From the NCBI GenBank assembly GCA_934504345.1, contig CAKSVR010000037.1:1-20102 (forward strand): a DNA stretch of 20,102 nt, written 5' to 3'. The notes beneath the pieces are model-generated. The model did not search any database, was not told where the DNA came from, and saw nothing but the letters and a program-made list of their open reading frames with translations. Positions within the stretch are counted from its first letter, which is position 1. Each line of letters begins with the position of its first letter. A program made the translations under genes and the position numbers. The stretch is from an uncultured Agathobaculum sp. Its GTDB lineage: Bacteria > Bacillota > Clostridia > Oscillospirales > Butyricicoccaceae. This document shows positions 1 through 5,559 of this stretch, piece by piece.

Positions 1-1
1 C

Positions 2-82
2 GAAATCAACCGGCTGATTCCAATCTTGACTTGCAGTGATTTGGATAAAGTGAAAGCTGAAATCAAAAAGCAATTAGACTGA
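2..82 (+). CDS. C-terminal end of an unidentified protein (partial)
   Basis: Frame 2 is open from the window edge to a TGA at 80-82 and gives a 26-residue charged tail ending in KAEIKKQLD. I do not recognise the family; the piece is too short. It abuts the hsdM fragment directly: hsdM homology starts in another frame at about base 82. The two are therefore probably joined by a rearrangement rather than forming one operon. It could also be a chance open frame. Confidence 0.3.
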   Translation, partial: EINRLIPILTCSDLDKVKAEIKKQLD

Positions 83-546
83 CAAATTCTGGTTTGTTTA
101 TGCAACATGTGTTAAACTCGCTGAATAAGAAAGGAAAAGGGGCCATAGTTGTTCCAATTGGTTTTTTAACAGCAAAAAGCGGAGTTGCAAAAAATGTATT
201 AACCCACATTGTTGATGAGCATATTGTGTATGGTGTTATAAGTATGCCATCTAATGTTTTTGCTAACACTGGCACGAATGTATCCGTTCTATTTTTTGAT
301 AATTCCAGAAAGGCGGAAAAGGTCGTGCTCATTGACGCTTCTAAAATGGGCGAAGAATACAAAGACGGAAATAATCAGAAACGTCGTCTGCGTGATTTTG
401 AGATTGAGCAGATTGTTTCCGCTTTCCAGAACAAAGAGGCTGTCGATGATTTCTCTGTTGCTGTTACATACGATGAAATCAAAGCCAAAAAGTACTCTCT
501 CGCTGTAGGTCAGTATTTCGATGTAAAAATCGACTGGCACTTTTGA
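82..546 (+). pseudogene. hsdM: Internal fragment of type I restriction-modification methyltransferase subunit
   Basis: The translation (TNSGLFMQHVLNSL..., then GAIVVPIGFLTAKSG, ISMPSNVFANTGTNVSVLFF, SAGQ-like SLAVGQYFDVKI) matches, from family knowledge, the second half of N6-adenine methylases of type I systems. These transfer a methyl group from SAM to adenine in the HsdS-chosen site. The catalytic NPPY/F region and everything N-terminal to it are absent: the frame is closed by TGA at 58-60 and no proper start exists. At the other end homology stops at KI (base 531) and the frame ends four codons later; the usual C-terminal helical tail of about 45 residues is gone. The right break point (531-543) is where homology to hsdS on the other strand begins. 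The product would be inactive. Confidence 0.8.
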
Positions 547-987
547 AGGTGCTTTAACCCCGTACCTTGGAAAAATATTTGGTTCAGCTCTGGCTTGATT
601 GAAAGCAGCAGCAAATACAAATAGTCTTCCAAATCGGAGTTAGCGGTTATGCACCATGTATCGGTAGAATATGCAGCCTCTCCAACGTAAAACTTGACCC
701 TGACATTGCCACCGGTATTTAGGAAACAGTTTCGACCATCTACCATACCGCAATCCCATTCAAGGATTGCATCGCCGCTTGTAAAGAACGGATAATCTCC
801 GCTTTTTCCTTTTGCTTCGCCGACCTGGACAGATGATTTATTGTTTTCTGCAATGATTTCTCCAAGCTTTCCGTTCGGCTGCTTTTTGAAGAACAGGTGC
901 ATATAAGTATCATACGCCATTTGCTCTAAATTATCATTTACTTTATCAATTACGGGAAATTCTATATGTATGGAAAATTCAAGTGAA
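510..987 (-). pseudogene. hsdS: Fragment of type I restriction specificity subunit (one target-recognition domain)
   Basis: Read leftward, the protein carries a spacer-helix end (NDNLEQMAYDTYMHLFF), then a target-recognition-domain sequence: GEIIAENNKSSVQVGEAKGKSGDYPFFTSGDAILEW, DGRNCFLNTGGN, YSTDTWCI, and the typical HsdS end motif FFQGTGLKHLQK. From family knowledge this is the second half of an HsdS, which sets the DNA sequence read by the HsdMR complex. The first recognition domain is missing. After LKHLQK (about base 543) the sequence leaves the family, exactly where hsdM homology on the + strand ends. Orientation is opposite to hsdM, although hsdM and hsdS are normally read together. 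An open frame continues upstream into the recombinase gene without a credible start. Confidence 0.75.
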
Positions 988-1773
988 TTACCGTCGCGCC
1001 AAATAACTTTGCACCGTAACATTATCCCGCCAGTGCGCGAGATGGAGTACACTCGTGGCACGCAGGGCCAGTCGGTCGAGAATCCACGGCCGGCCCTGCT
1101 TGATGGCTAAATCTTTATTCTTGCCGCGTAGAACATACGGCTTGTCGAAGAAACTCAACGGTTCGAGGTGTCCGCGATGCTTTTTGTTGAGTTGGTGCCA
1201 CTGGGTCGCAACCTCTTTGTACAACGCTTTGCGGAATTTCGGGTCCTTGGCCTGCTCGGTGTAGTAGGTGCAAATGTTCATCGCATACTCTCGCCGTTGG
1301 CCGTGGTAATCGAAATTGCGGCCAAAATCTCCGGCAATGAACAATTTGCGATGTGAGCCGTCGAAGAATTTTTCGACTTGAGAAATGTCTTTGTCGCAAA
1401 CCCGCTGCTCCTGATATTTACCGCCTTTGCCAGCGCTGCGTTTAAACTCACTGGATGCACGAATTGGTTTGTGAATATCTTTGATTGCGATACCTGTCGC
1501 TTTGCAAATCGGCACAAGATAATTGTGAATGGTAGACGCAGATTTACCCTCGACCTCGAGTTGGTTTTCGTAGCGTTGGATTTCGTCCTTGCCGATTTCG
1601 CTTAAATTTCGGATACCGTAGCTTTTGAAAACACTGGCCGCTTTGTGACACCAGTTGCAATAATTCTCTCGCGTTTGAAATGATACCGACTGTGAAAGGT
1701 CTTGTCGCTCCATCAATCCCGGCGCATTGATGAGCTGATGAAAAAGACTTCCGTTGTTATTTCGTCTGCCCAT
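988..1773 (-). CDS. Tyrosine-recombinase-like protein, apparently lacking part of the catalytic domain
   Basis: 261 residues starting at ATG 1773 with an AGGAGA ribosome binding site just upstream. Residues 30-100 look like the SAM-like core-binding domain of phage-type integrases (TRENYCNWCHKAASVFKSYG, SASTIHNYLVPICKATGI). The C-terminal part has HGQR at 157-160, HLAHWR at 244-249 and VTVQSYL with a possible nucleophile Tyr257. This resembles a family of gut-Firmicutes recombinase-like proteins ending in HWRxDVTVTNYL (recalled, not searched). Between residues about 105 and 125 the chain jumps from the core-binding linker (KPIRASSEFKRS) directly into what is usually the KGGKxQxQRV strand, so the segment with the first catalytic Arg appears to be deleted. 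I expect it to be inactive as a recombinase. It lies beside the hsdS fragment, where specificity-switching recombinases are often found, but belongs to a different recombinase type. Confidence 0.6.
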   Translation of the reverse strand: MGRRNNNGSLFHQLINAPGLMERQDLSQSVSFQTRENYCNWCHKAASVFKSYGIRNLSEIGKDEIQRYENQLEVEGKSASTIHNYLVPICKATGIAIKDIHKPIRASSEFKRSAGKGGKYQEQRVCDKDISQVEKFFDGSHRKLFIAGDFGRNFDYHGQRREYAMNICTYYTEQAKDPKFRKALYKEVATQWHQLNKKHRGHLEPLSFFDKPYVLRGKNKDLAIKQGRPWILDRLALRATSVLHLAHWRDNVTVQSYLARR

Positions 1774-2088
1774 AAAATTCTCCTATACAAAAATTGTTTT
1801 GCGAATGGGTATAGTTATCCCATGATTTTTGTGCCTCCGCACCGGGGATTTCAACCCGCCACGCCGTTCAACTCTCGCCCGAGAGACATCTTTTTTGTTC
1901 GCTGATATTCGAATCAGTGGGAAAGATGATAAACCTATGTGGGCGAATTAGTTGGGAAACAAATGGGTTTCGAACAACCTAACATCTATATGAAGAAAAA
2001 AATCGTGAGAGGCTACAATCATTGCTGTAGAAAAGCTAGTGGTGCATCGGTGATATTTGAGAAAATCCGATTGAGCACCTGCTTAATC

Positions 2089-2120
2089 GGTTATATTGCA
2101 CTTTTTCGTGCAATATAACC
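2089..2120. repeat. Perfect 13-bp inverted repeat (hairpin)
   Basis: GGTTATATTGCAC and GTGCAATATAACC face each other across a six-base loop (TTTTTC). There is no U-run after it in either direction (TTTAAG on the right), so it is not a textbook terminator. It could be a recombinase or regulator binding site, or a weak bidirectional terminator. Confidence 0.6.
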
Positions 2121-2198
2121 TTTAAGCCATTCGCGTTCGATGTGTTATTTACGACCAATAATTGCAGCAGTAGATTGGTGAACGACAGTAAATATTTG

Positions 2199-2303
2199 TC
2201 ATGTCATGCGCTCGTCCGAGCCGCCGGTGTTCGCCAATTCCGTTTCGATTGCACACGTCCCAACTTTGATTGTGATTGCGTTTTTCATTGAAAACACAAC
2301 CAT
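2199..2303 (-). CDS. Possible very small protein (34 aa, or 29 aa from an internal ATG)
   Basis: A leftward frame starts at ATG 2303 (second ATG at 2288) and stops at TGA 2199-2201. Its sequence (MKNAITIKVGTCAIETE then LANTGGSDERMT) looks more protein-like than the other frames here, and GC content rises locally. No ribosome binding site precedes either ATG; a GGAGG at about 2370-2374 on this strand is too far away. It may be a decayed fragment or not coding at all. Confidence 0.18.
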   Translation of the reverse strand: MVVFSMKNAITIKVGTCAIETELANTGGSDERMT

Positions 2304-2431
2304 GGACGCTGTTTCAAGGTGCATATCGTGCGGTTTTCATAACCGCTGGAAACAATTACTTGAAACAACTAAAGCCTCCTTTTCGTCAAATAAATCTCCT
2401 ACAATATCAACATGGCAGAATCGATGGTCGC

Positions 2432-2475
2432 CAAAAACACAACAGCACCGAAAATCCGGAGATTTCGGTGCTGTT
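2432..2475 (-). terminator. Hairpin with T-run, leftward terminator candidate
   Basis: AACAGCACCGAAA (2441-2453) pairs perfectly with TTTCGGTGCTGTT (2463-2475) over a nine-base loop that itself contains the palindrome TCCGGA. On the minus strand the stem is followed by GTGTTTTTGG, a short T-run. On the plus strand it is followed by AGCGTATAAT, which is no terminator tail. No leftward gene directly upstream is evident. Confidence 0.45.
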
Positions 2476-2547
2476 AGCGTATAATATGCAATTATTTACA
2501 GAAAAATGAAAACGGCGAAAAAGTTGCAGCCAGAAAGCGGGCGAAAA

Positions 2548-2723
2548 ACCCCGTAACCAGAAAAAATCGAACAAAAACCGTATAAGAAACATCAAAATCA
2601 TTGCATCAAAAAGACGAAAAAAGACGCGAAATCGAAAAATATACGATTTTTTCAGTCCAGACCCCGTAATCATTACGGTTTCCCCGAAATCATAAAATCA
2701 GGGGTCAAAATCACATACGGGGT
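2548..2723. repeat. Spaced copies of ACCCCGTAA in direct and inverted orientation
   Basis: ACCCCGTAA occurs at 2548-2556 and 2661-2669, and its inverse TACGGGGT at 2716-2723. The second copy runs into the near-palindrome CCGTAAT-C-ATTACGG. The copies sit in an unusually A-rich strand. They could be protein-binding iterons of a mobile element; chance is not excluded for so short a word. Confidence 0.35.
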
Positions 2724-2955
2724 TTGGTTGCAAAAATGCGGTTTTTCGGGATTTTTGAGGTGATAAGAACACCGTCGAATTGTACAAATACAGATGACAA
2801 AATTCGTGTAGATATACAAAATAATTATTGATTGAAAAGCGGAAAATAGCAAGTGTAGTGATATAGAAATTGGGAAATGTCAATGTTTGTAGTTCTATAA
2901 TCATTGCTAAAATCAATAATCTTTGAAAAAATCATAAAACATTGTACCTAAAAAT

Positions 2956-3006
2956 ATAGACCGAAGTCGAAAAAATGCTGCATTTTGCAGTTCAACTTCG
3001 GTCTAT
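2956..3006 (-). terminator. Long hairpin, terminator at the end of the XRE-like gene (possibly bidirectional)
   Basis: ATAGACCGAAGT (2956-2967) pairs with ACTTCGGTCTAT (2995-3006); after one mismatch three more pairs follow, and an inner CTGCA/TGCAG stem caps it. T-runs follow on both strands (TATTTTTAG leftward, CTATTTTTC rightward). The leftward regulator gene stops at 3010-3012, so this is its natural terminator. Confidence 0.75.
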
Positions 3007-3009
3007 TTT

Positions 3010-3213
3010 TCAATCTGGAATGTGCTCGAGAATGTCCTCGATTCTGCAATCAAGCTGGTTGCAAATCTTGTTGAGCGTTTCCATCGATACCTCTTTATTC
3101 TTACCTAAACTGGCAAGTGTGTTCGGTGTTAGATGTGCAACTGCTGCCAAGTCTATACGTTTCATGCCCTTGTCGAGCAGCAGTTTCCATAGTCTTATAT
3201 AGGACCAAGCCAT
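3010..3213 (-). CDS. Small XRE/Cro-type HTH regulator (67 aa)
   Basis: The start is ATG 3213: AGGAGG (CCTCCT at 3221-3226) stands seven bases upstream, while the longer frame from 3246 has no such site. The protein is little more than one helix-turn-helix domain: residues 1-16 form helix 1 (MAWSYIRLWKLLLDKG), 18-40 the HTH (KRIDLAAVAHLTPNTLASLGKNK) and 43-65 the closing helices (VSMETLNKICNQLDCRIEDILEHI). From family knowledge such Cro/C1-type proteins of 65-75 aa are repressors in integrative elements and prophages. It is divergent from the three-gene operon to its right, so control of that operon, of the integrase, or of itself is the obvious inference; I see no certain operator. A terminator follows directly. 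Confidence 0.85.
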   Translation of the reverse strand: MAWSYIRLWKLLLDKGMKRIDLAAVAHLTPNTLASLGKNKEVSMETLNKICNQLDCRIEDILEHIPD

Positions 3214-3319
3214 GCGAATTCCTCCTATATATATGTCCATGTTCATATTATGTTGCAGAAATGCAAGCGAAACGGGCTTATTTAGCGAACCCGGATTTTC
3301 CTCCAGTCGAAATTGTTAG

Positions 3320-3351
3320 ACAGCGTGTAGGCACACCTACACGCTGTTTTT
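3320..3351 (+). terminator. Strong rightward intrinsic terminator or attenuator ahead of the unknown operon
   Basis: ACAGCGTGTAGG (3320-3331) and CCTACACGCTGT (3336-3347) form a perfect 12-bp stem with a CACA loop, followed by a T5 run. No rightward gene lies upstream: the nearest gene on the left is read the other way. It sits 33 bases before the ATG of the operon's first gene, so it is either a regulated attenuator in that operon's leader or the end of a short RNA starting within 3214-3319. Confidence 0.75.
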
Positions 3352-3384
3352 GCTTTCAAATACAATTTCAAGGGAGGATTCTTT

Positions 3385-3888
3385 ATGAATTCCAAGCATT
3401 TAGTTGGTGGACTTGGCATGACCACAACCGGAGAGCAGGTGACTGTTATTGTCTACCCGTACCGCCTGCCGAAGCGTTTGAAGCCGCTTACAGCGTGCAT
3501 TCTCGAAACGCAGAAGAACTTCGGTGAGGGTGCAATCGGAACGGTACTGCTGCTCTGCATCGACCCGAAATCTAAGTTCGAGCTGGTAAGCCGCAACGGT
3601 TTGCGCGTGGTTATCGTGCCGCCGAACCACCCGCTGTTCCGTGAAACGCTGGAAACCATGCCGCGCCTGTGCGGGTTCGTGCATCTGGTTTACGCCGCGC
3701 TGCACGATCTGGCATCCGGTGTCGCGCCGAGCAAGGTGTTCGCCTATGCGGTGAACCAGTGCCCGAACGATTACCGCGAGTGGAGTAAGGGTATCGGGGA
3801 CGAGGCAGACGAAGTTCTGTCGTACATCATCGCTGAGTTGTCCACCGACCACAAATTCTATCGCCAGTTCGCCGTTTTTGCTGATTGA
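3385..3888 (+). CDS. Unknown protein, first gene of islet operon (167 aa)
   Basis: ATG 3385 follows AAGGGAGGA at good distance. I do not recognise the family. The protein has an N-terminal mixed part (MNSKHLVGGLGMTTTGEQ, then a hydrophobic strand VTVIVYPY), an alpha/beta-looking middle (IGTVLLLCIDP, RVVIVPPNHPLF) and a helical C-terminal half (LCGFVHLVYAALHDLASGV, EADEVLSYIIAEL). No signal peptide, no long membrane segment, no Cys/His metal cluster and no known catalytic motif is visible; it should be a soluble cytoplasmic protein. The next gene's ribosome binding site overlaps its stop codon (13 bases between genes), so the two are co-transcribed and probably act together. Codon use is less GC-rich than in the chromosomal genes to the right, in line with acquisition by transfer. 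Confidence 0.8.
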   Translation: MNSKHLVGGLGMTTTGEQVTVIVYPYRLPKRLKPLTACILETQKNFGEGAIGTVLLLCIDPKSKFELVSRNGLRVVIVPPNHPLFRETLETMPRLCGFVHLVYAALHDLASGVAPSKVFAYAVNQCPNDYREWSKGIGDEADEVLSYIIAELSTDHKFYRQFAVFAD

Positions 3889-3901
3889 GGGAGGTTTTTC
3901 C

Positions 3902-4585
3902 ATGAATAACATCGCAACTTTTCAGGACGCTTTTCGTAAAATCCAGACCGTAGACACCGTTTATTTGAACGATACCGTTCAGCACTTCCGCAACCACGCA
4001 ATGGAACTGAGCAAGGCCGACTTGAAAGAGCTGACCGATGTGCTCGAAAACGACATCTGCCGTGAAATCGAGCGTATCACCAACGACCTGCACATTGAGT
4101 ATTTCAACAAGGCCGACCGTGACTGTCAGCTTGTCACGCTGGTCAACCAGATGTCTGAGAGCGACCGCCGCACCTTTCAGATTTACGACTTTCTGATGTA
4201 TCCTTGGCGTGACGGAGCACCGGAAGCTCGGCTCTTGCTCATTGACTGTTTCGAGGACGAACTGTTCTTTCTCACGCCGAACGTGGTGGTTACCCACCAC
4301 ACGCCAGAAGAAGTCAACAAGGCTATCGTGATGCTCATGCATCTGTTTCACATGTTAACAATCGCCGACTTTCAGAAGATTGCCGTACCGATGCACTGCA
4401 ATGTCGAGGGTTATCTTTATGCACTTTTGACTGGTTGTGTATCGCGCGAACTTGACCCGCTTTGCCACATCGACGAACTCGAAATGGCGGTTTTATATCG
4501 CGGACGGCACAATGATTTGGTGCAGGAATTGTTCAGATTGCACCATCTTCTGATGAAGATTTACGCTGATGGAAAACTGTTTTAA
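3902..4585 (+). CDS. Unknown protein, paralogue A of a tandem pair (227 aa)
   Basis: The start is ATG 3902, preceded by GGGAGG; a TTG at 3878 in the same frame lies inside the previous gene and lacks a site. I do not recognise the family. The N-terminal 90 residues are mostly helical and acidic (LSKADLKELTDVLENDICREIERI). The C-terminal part carries the segments shared with the next gene: YPWRDGAP (100-107), a hydrophobic strand and CFEDELFF (116-123), VMLMHLF (143-149), ADFQKIAVPMH (155-165), EGYLYALLTG (169-178), IDEL (190-193) and LFRLHHLLMKIYADGKL (210-226). No membrane segments or metal motif are evident. Twenty bases separate it from its paralogue. Confidence 0.85.
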   Translation: MNNIATFQDAFRKIQTVDTVYLNDTVQHFRNHAMELSKADLKELTDVLENDICREIERITNDLHIEYFNKADRDCQLVTLVNQMSESDRRTFQIYDFLMYPWRDGAPEARLLLIDCFEDELFFLTPNVVVTHHTPEEVNKAIVMLMHLFHMLTIADFQKIAVPMHCNVEGYLYALLTGCVSRELDPLCHIDELEMAVLYRGRHNDLVQELFRLHHLLMKIYADGKLF

Positions 4586-4605
4586 CGGTCTTGGAGGTTA
4601 CGATT

Positions 4606-5307
4606 ATGAATAATTTTGCTATTGAAGCTGTACAATCTCTGTTCGAAAATATGCTGAGCGTTCCGCAGTCCGAATTGGAAACAACTGTTATGCGCTTCCG
4701 TGAGGAAGTCAAGAACCTTGGTGAGCCGGAACGGCTCGCCGTCACCGGAGATTTGGTGCTTCGGGTGCAGGAGCTTGCATGGGAACTCGGTGACCGTTTC
4801 GGTCTGGACTGCATGAATCTGGACGAGCTGGAGTTCAATCTGCTGGATTATGAAAGCCAGATGACTGAAAAGGAGAAGCGCGTTTTCGATTGGTTTCTGT
4901 TCTTCCAGTACCCGTGGCCTAATGGCGCTCCTAGCTGTGTGCTTTATCTGGTAAACTGTTTTGAGGGCAAGCTGTTCTTCATGTTGCCGGACATCATCCT
5001 CGGTGAAAACAAGATGGAGGATTTGAATCACATGATTATGATGCTGAAAGAACTGTTCGAGCACGTTTCTTTTCAGGATTTTCAAAAGGTCGCCCTGCCG
5101 CTCCATCGTGATACCGAGTGCTGCCTGCACGCGCTTCTGGACGGCAATTTTCCGCCATGTCTTAGCCCGATGCAGGACATTGACGAAATGGCAGGTCATG
5201 TCAGCCGTCCGCATCCTGACCCCTTTATTGATGGGCTGTTTCGTCTGCATTTCACTCTGAAAGGAATGTATCTTGAGGGAAATTTGAACGAATATCAACC
5301 GTTTTAA
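4606..5307 (+). CDS. Unknown protein, paralogue B of a tandem pair (233 aa)
   Basis: ATG 4606 has GGAGG at 4593-4597; the upstream frame start at 4591 overlaps that site and is rejected. By eye the C-terminal 130 residues align with paralogue A without large gaps at roughly 35-40 % identity: YPWPNGAP (102-109), CFEGKLFF (118-125), MIMMLKELF (143-151), QDFQKVALPLH (157-167), LHALLDG (174-180), DIDEM (191-195) and LFRLHFTLKGMY (211-222). The N-terminal 90 residues are diverged but again helical and acidic, and both begin MNN. This points to an old tandem duplication whose copies have specialised, perhaps forming a heterodimer. It is the last gene of the operon; a terminator follows after 16 bases. 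Function unknown. Confidence 0.85.
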   Translation: MNNFAIEAVQSLFENMLSVPQSELETTVMRFREEVKNLGEPERLAVTGDLVLRVQELAWELGDRFGLDCMNLDELEFNLLDYESQMTEKEKRVFDWFLFFQYPWPNGAPSCVLYLVNCFEGKLFFMLPDIILGENKMEDLNHMIMMLKELFEHVSFQDFQKVALPLHRDTECCLHALLDGNFPPCLSPMQDIDEMAGHVSRPHPDPFIDGLFRLHFTLKGMYLEGNLNEYQPF

Positions 5308-5323
5308 TGTTTGAGGGCATAAG

Positions 5324-5356
5324 AAAACAGGAGCGCAGCAGCGCTCCTGTTTTTCT
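5324..5356 (+). terminator. Intrinsic terminator of the three-gene islet operon
   Basis: AAAACAGGAGCGC (5324-5336) pairs with GCGCTCCTGTTTT (5341-5353) over an AGCA loop, with a T5 run then CTTC. It lies 16 bases after the stop codon of paralogue B and separates the operon from the integrase. Confidence 0.9.
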
Positions 5357-5508
5357 TCACATCGACTTAATACATACTATGAAGGTAAGAGGTCTAAAGC
5401 CTCCACATATTTCAACAGTGTGGAATGTCTATCGTAAGCAATGCACGAAATATTGTCTCTCGAATTATATAAATTCACGAACCCTTTTCCATACGGAAAG
5501 GACTTTAT

Positions 5509-5559
5509 ATGAACAAATTTGCATCTTTATCACTCCACGAGGGAGGTGATGCTCAATGA
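5509..5559 (+). CDS. Possible 16-aa leader peptide coupled to the integrase gene
   Basis: ATG 5509 preceded by GGAAAGGA opens a frame of 16 codons (MNKFASLSLHEGGDAQ) whose TGA (5557-5559) overlaps the integrase ATG (5556-5558) in an ATGA junction. The integrase ribosome binding site (GAGGGAGG) lies inside this small frame. Such overlap is typical of translational coupling. In many integrative elements an excisionase gene occupies this place; this peptide is too short to be one. It may be a regulatory leader or chance. Confidence 0.35.
   Translation: MNKFASLSLHEGGDAQ

Larger units (their letters stand above)
1774..3009. other. 1.2-kb AT-rich stretch without a convincing gene
   Basis: No frame on either strand here has both a plausible start and protein-like composition. 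The longer frames are antisense readings or purine-run artefacts. What I can see are the ribosome binding site of the leftward recombinase gene (next to 1773), three perfect or near-perfect hairpins (2089-2120, 2432-2475, 2956-3006), a repeated ACCCCGTAA motif (2548-2723), a weak hairpin with a T-run at 1872-1896, and a very A-rich stretch (2500-2700) on the + strand. It probably contains decayed mobile-element sequence. Confidence 0.6.

Noticed and set aside
1872..1896. CTCTC-GCCC-GAGAG hairpin followed by a T6 run
   Set aside because: A five-pair stem with the T-run five bases away and no rightward gene to terminate; too weak to call.
2407..2673. 88-codon leftward ORF rich in Phe and Leu
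   Set aside because: It arises from the A-rich + strand (TTT/TTC codons on the other strand). The apparent hydrophobicity is compositional, and it has no ribosome binding site.
3361..3366. TACAAT as a -10 box for the unknown operon
   Set aside because: The base 17 positions upstream begins TACACG, not a usable -35, and a start here would fall on the ribosome binding site.
5307..5549. 80-codon ORF after paralogue B
   Set aside because: It starts on the last base of the paralogue B stop codon, contains the terminator stem-loop and has no ribosome binding site; the 16-codon frame within this stretch has better signals.
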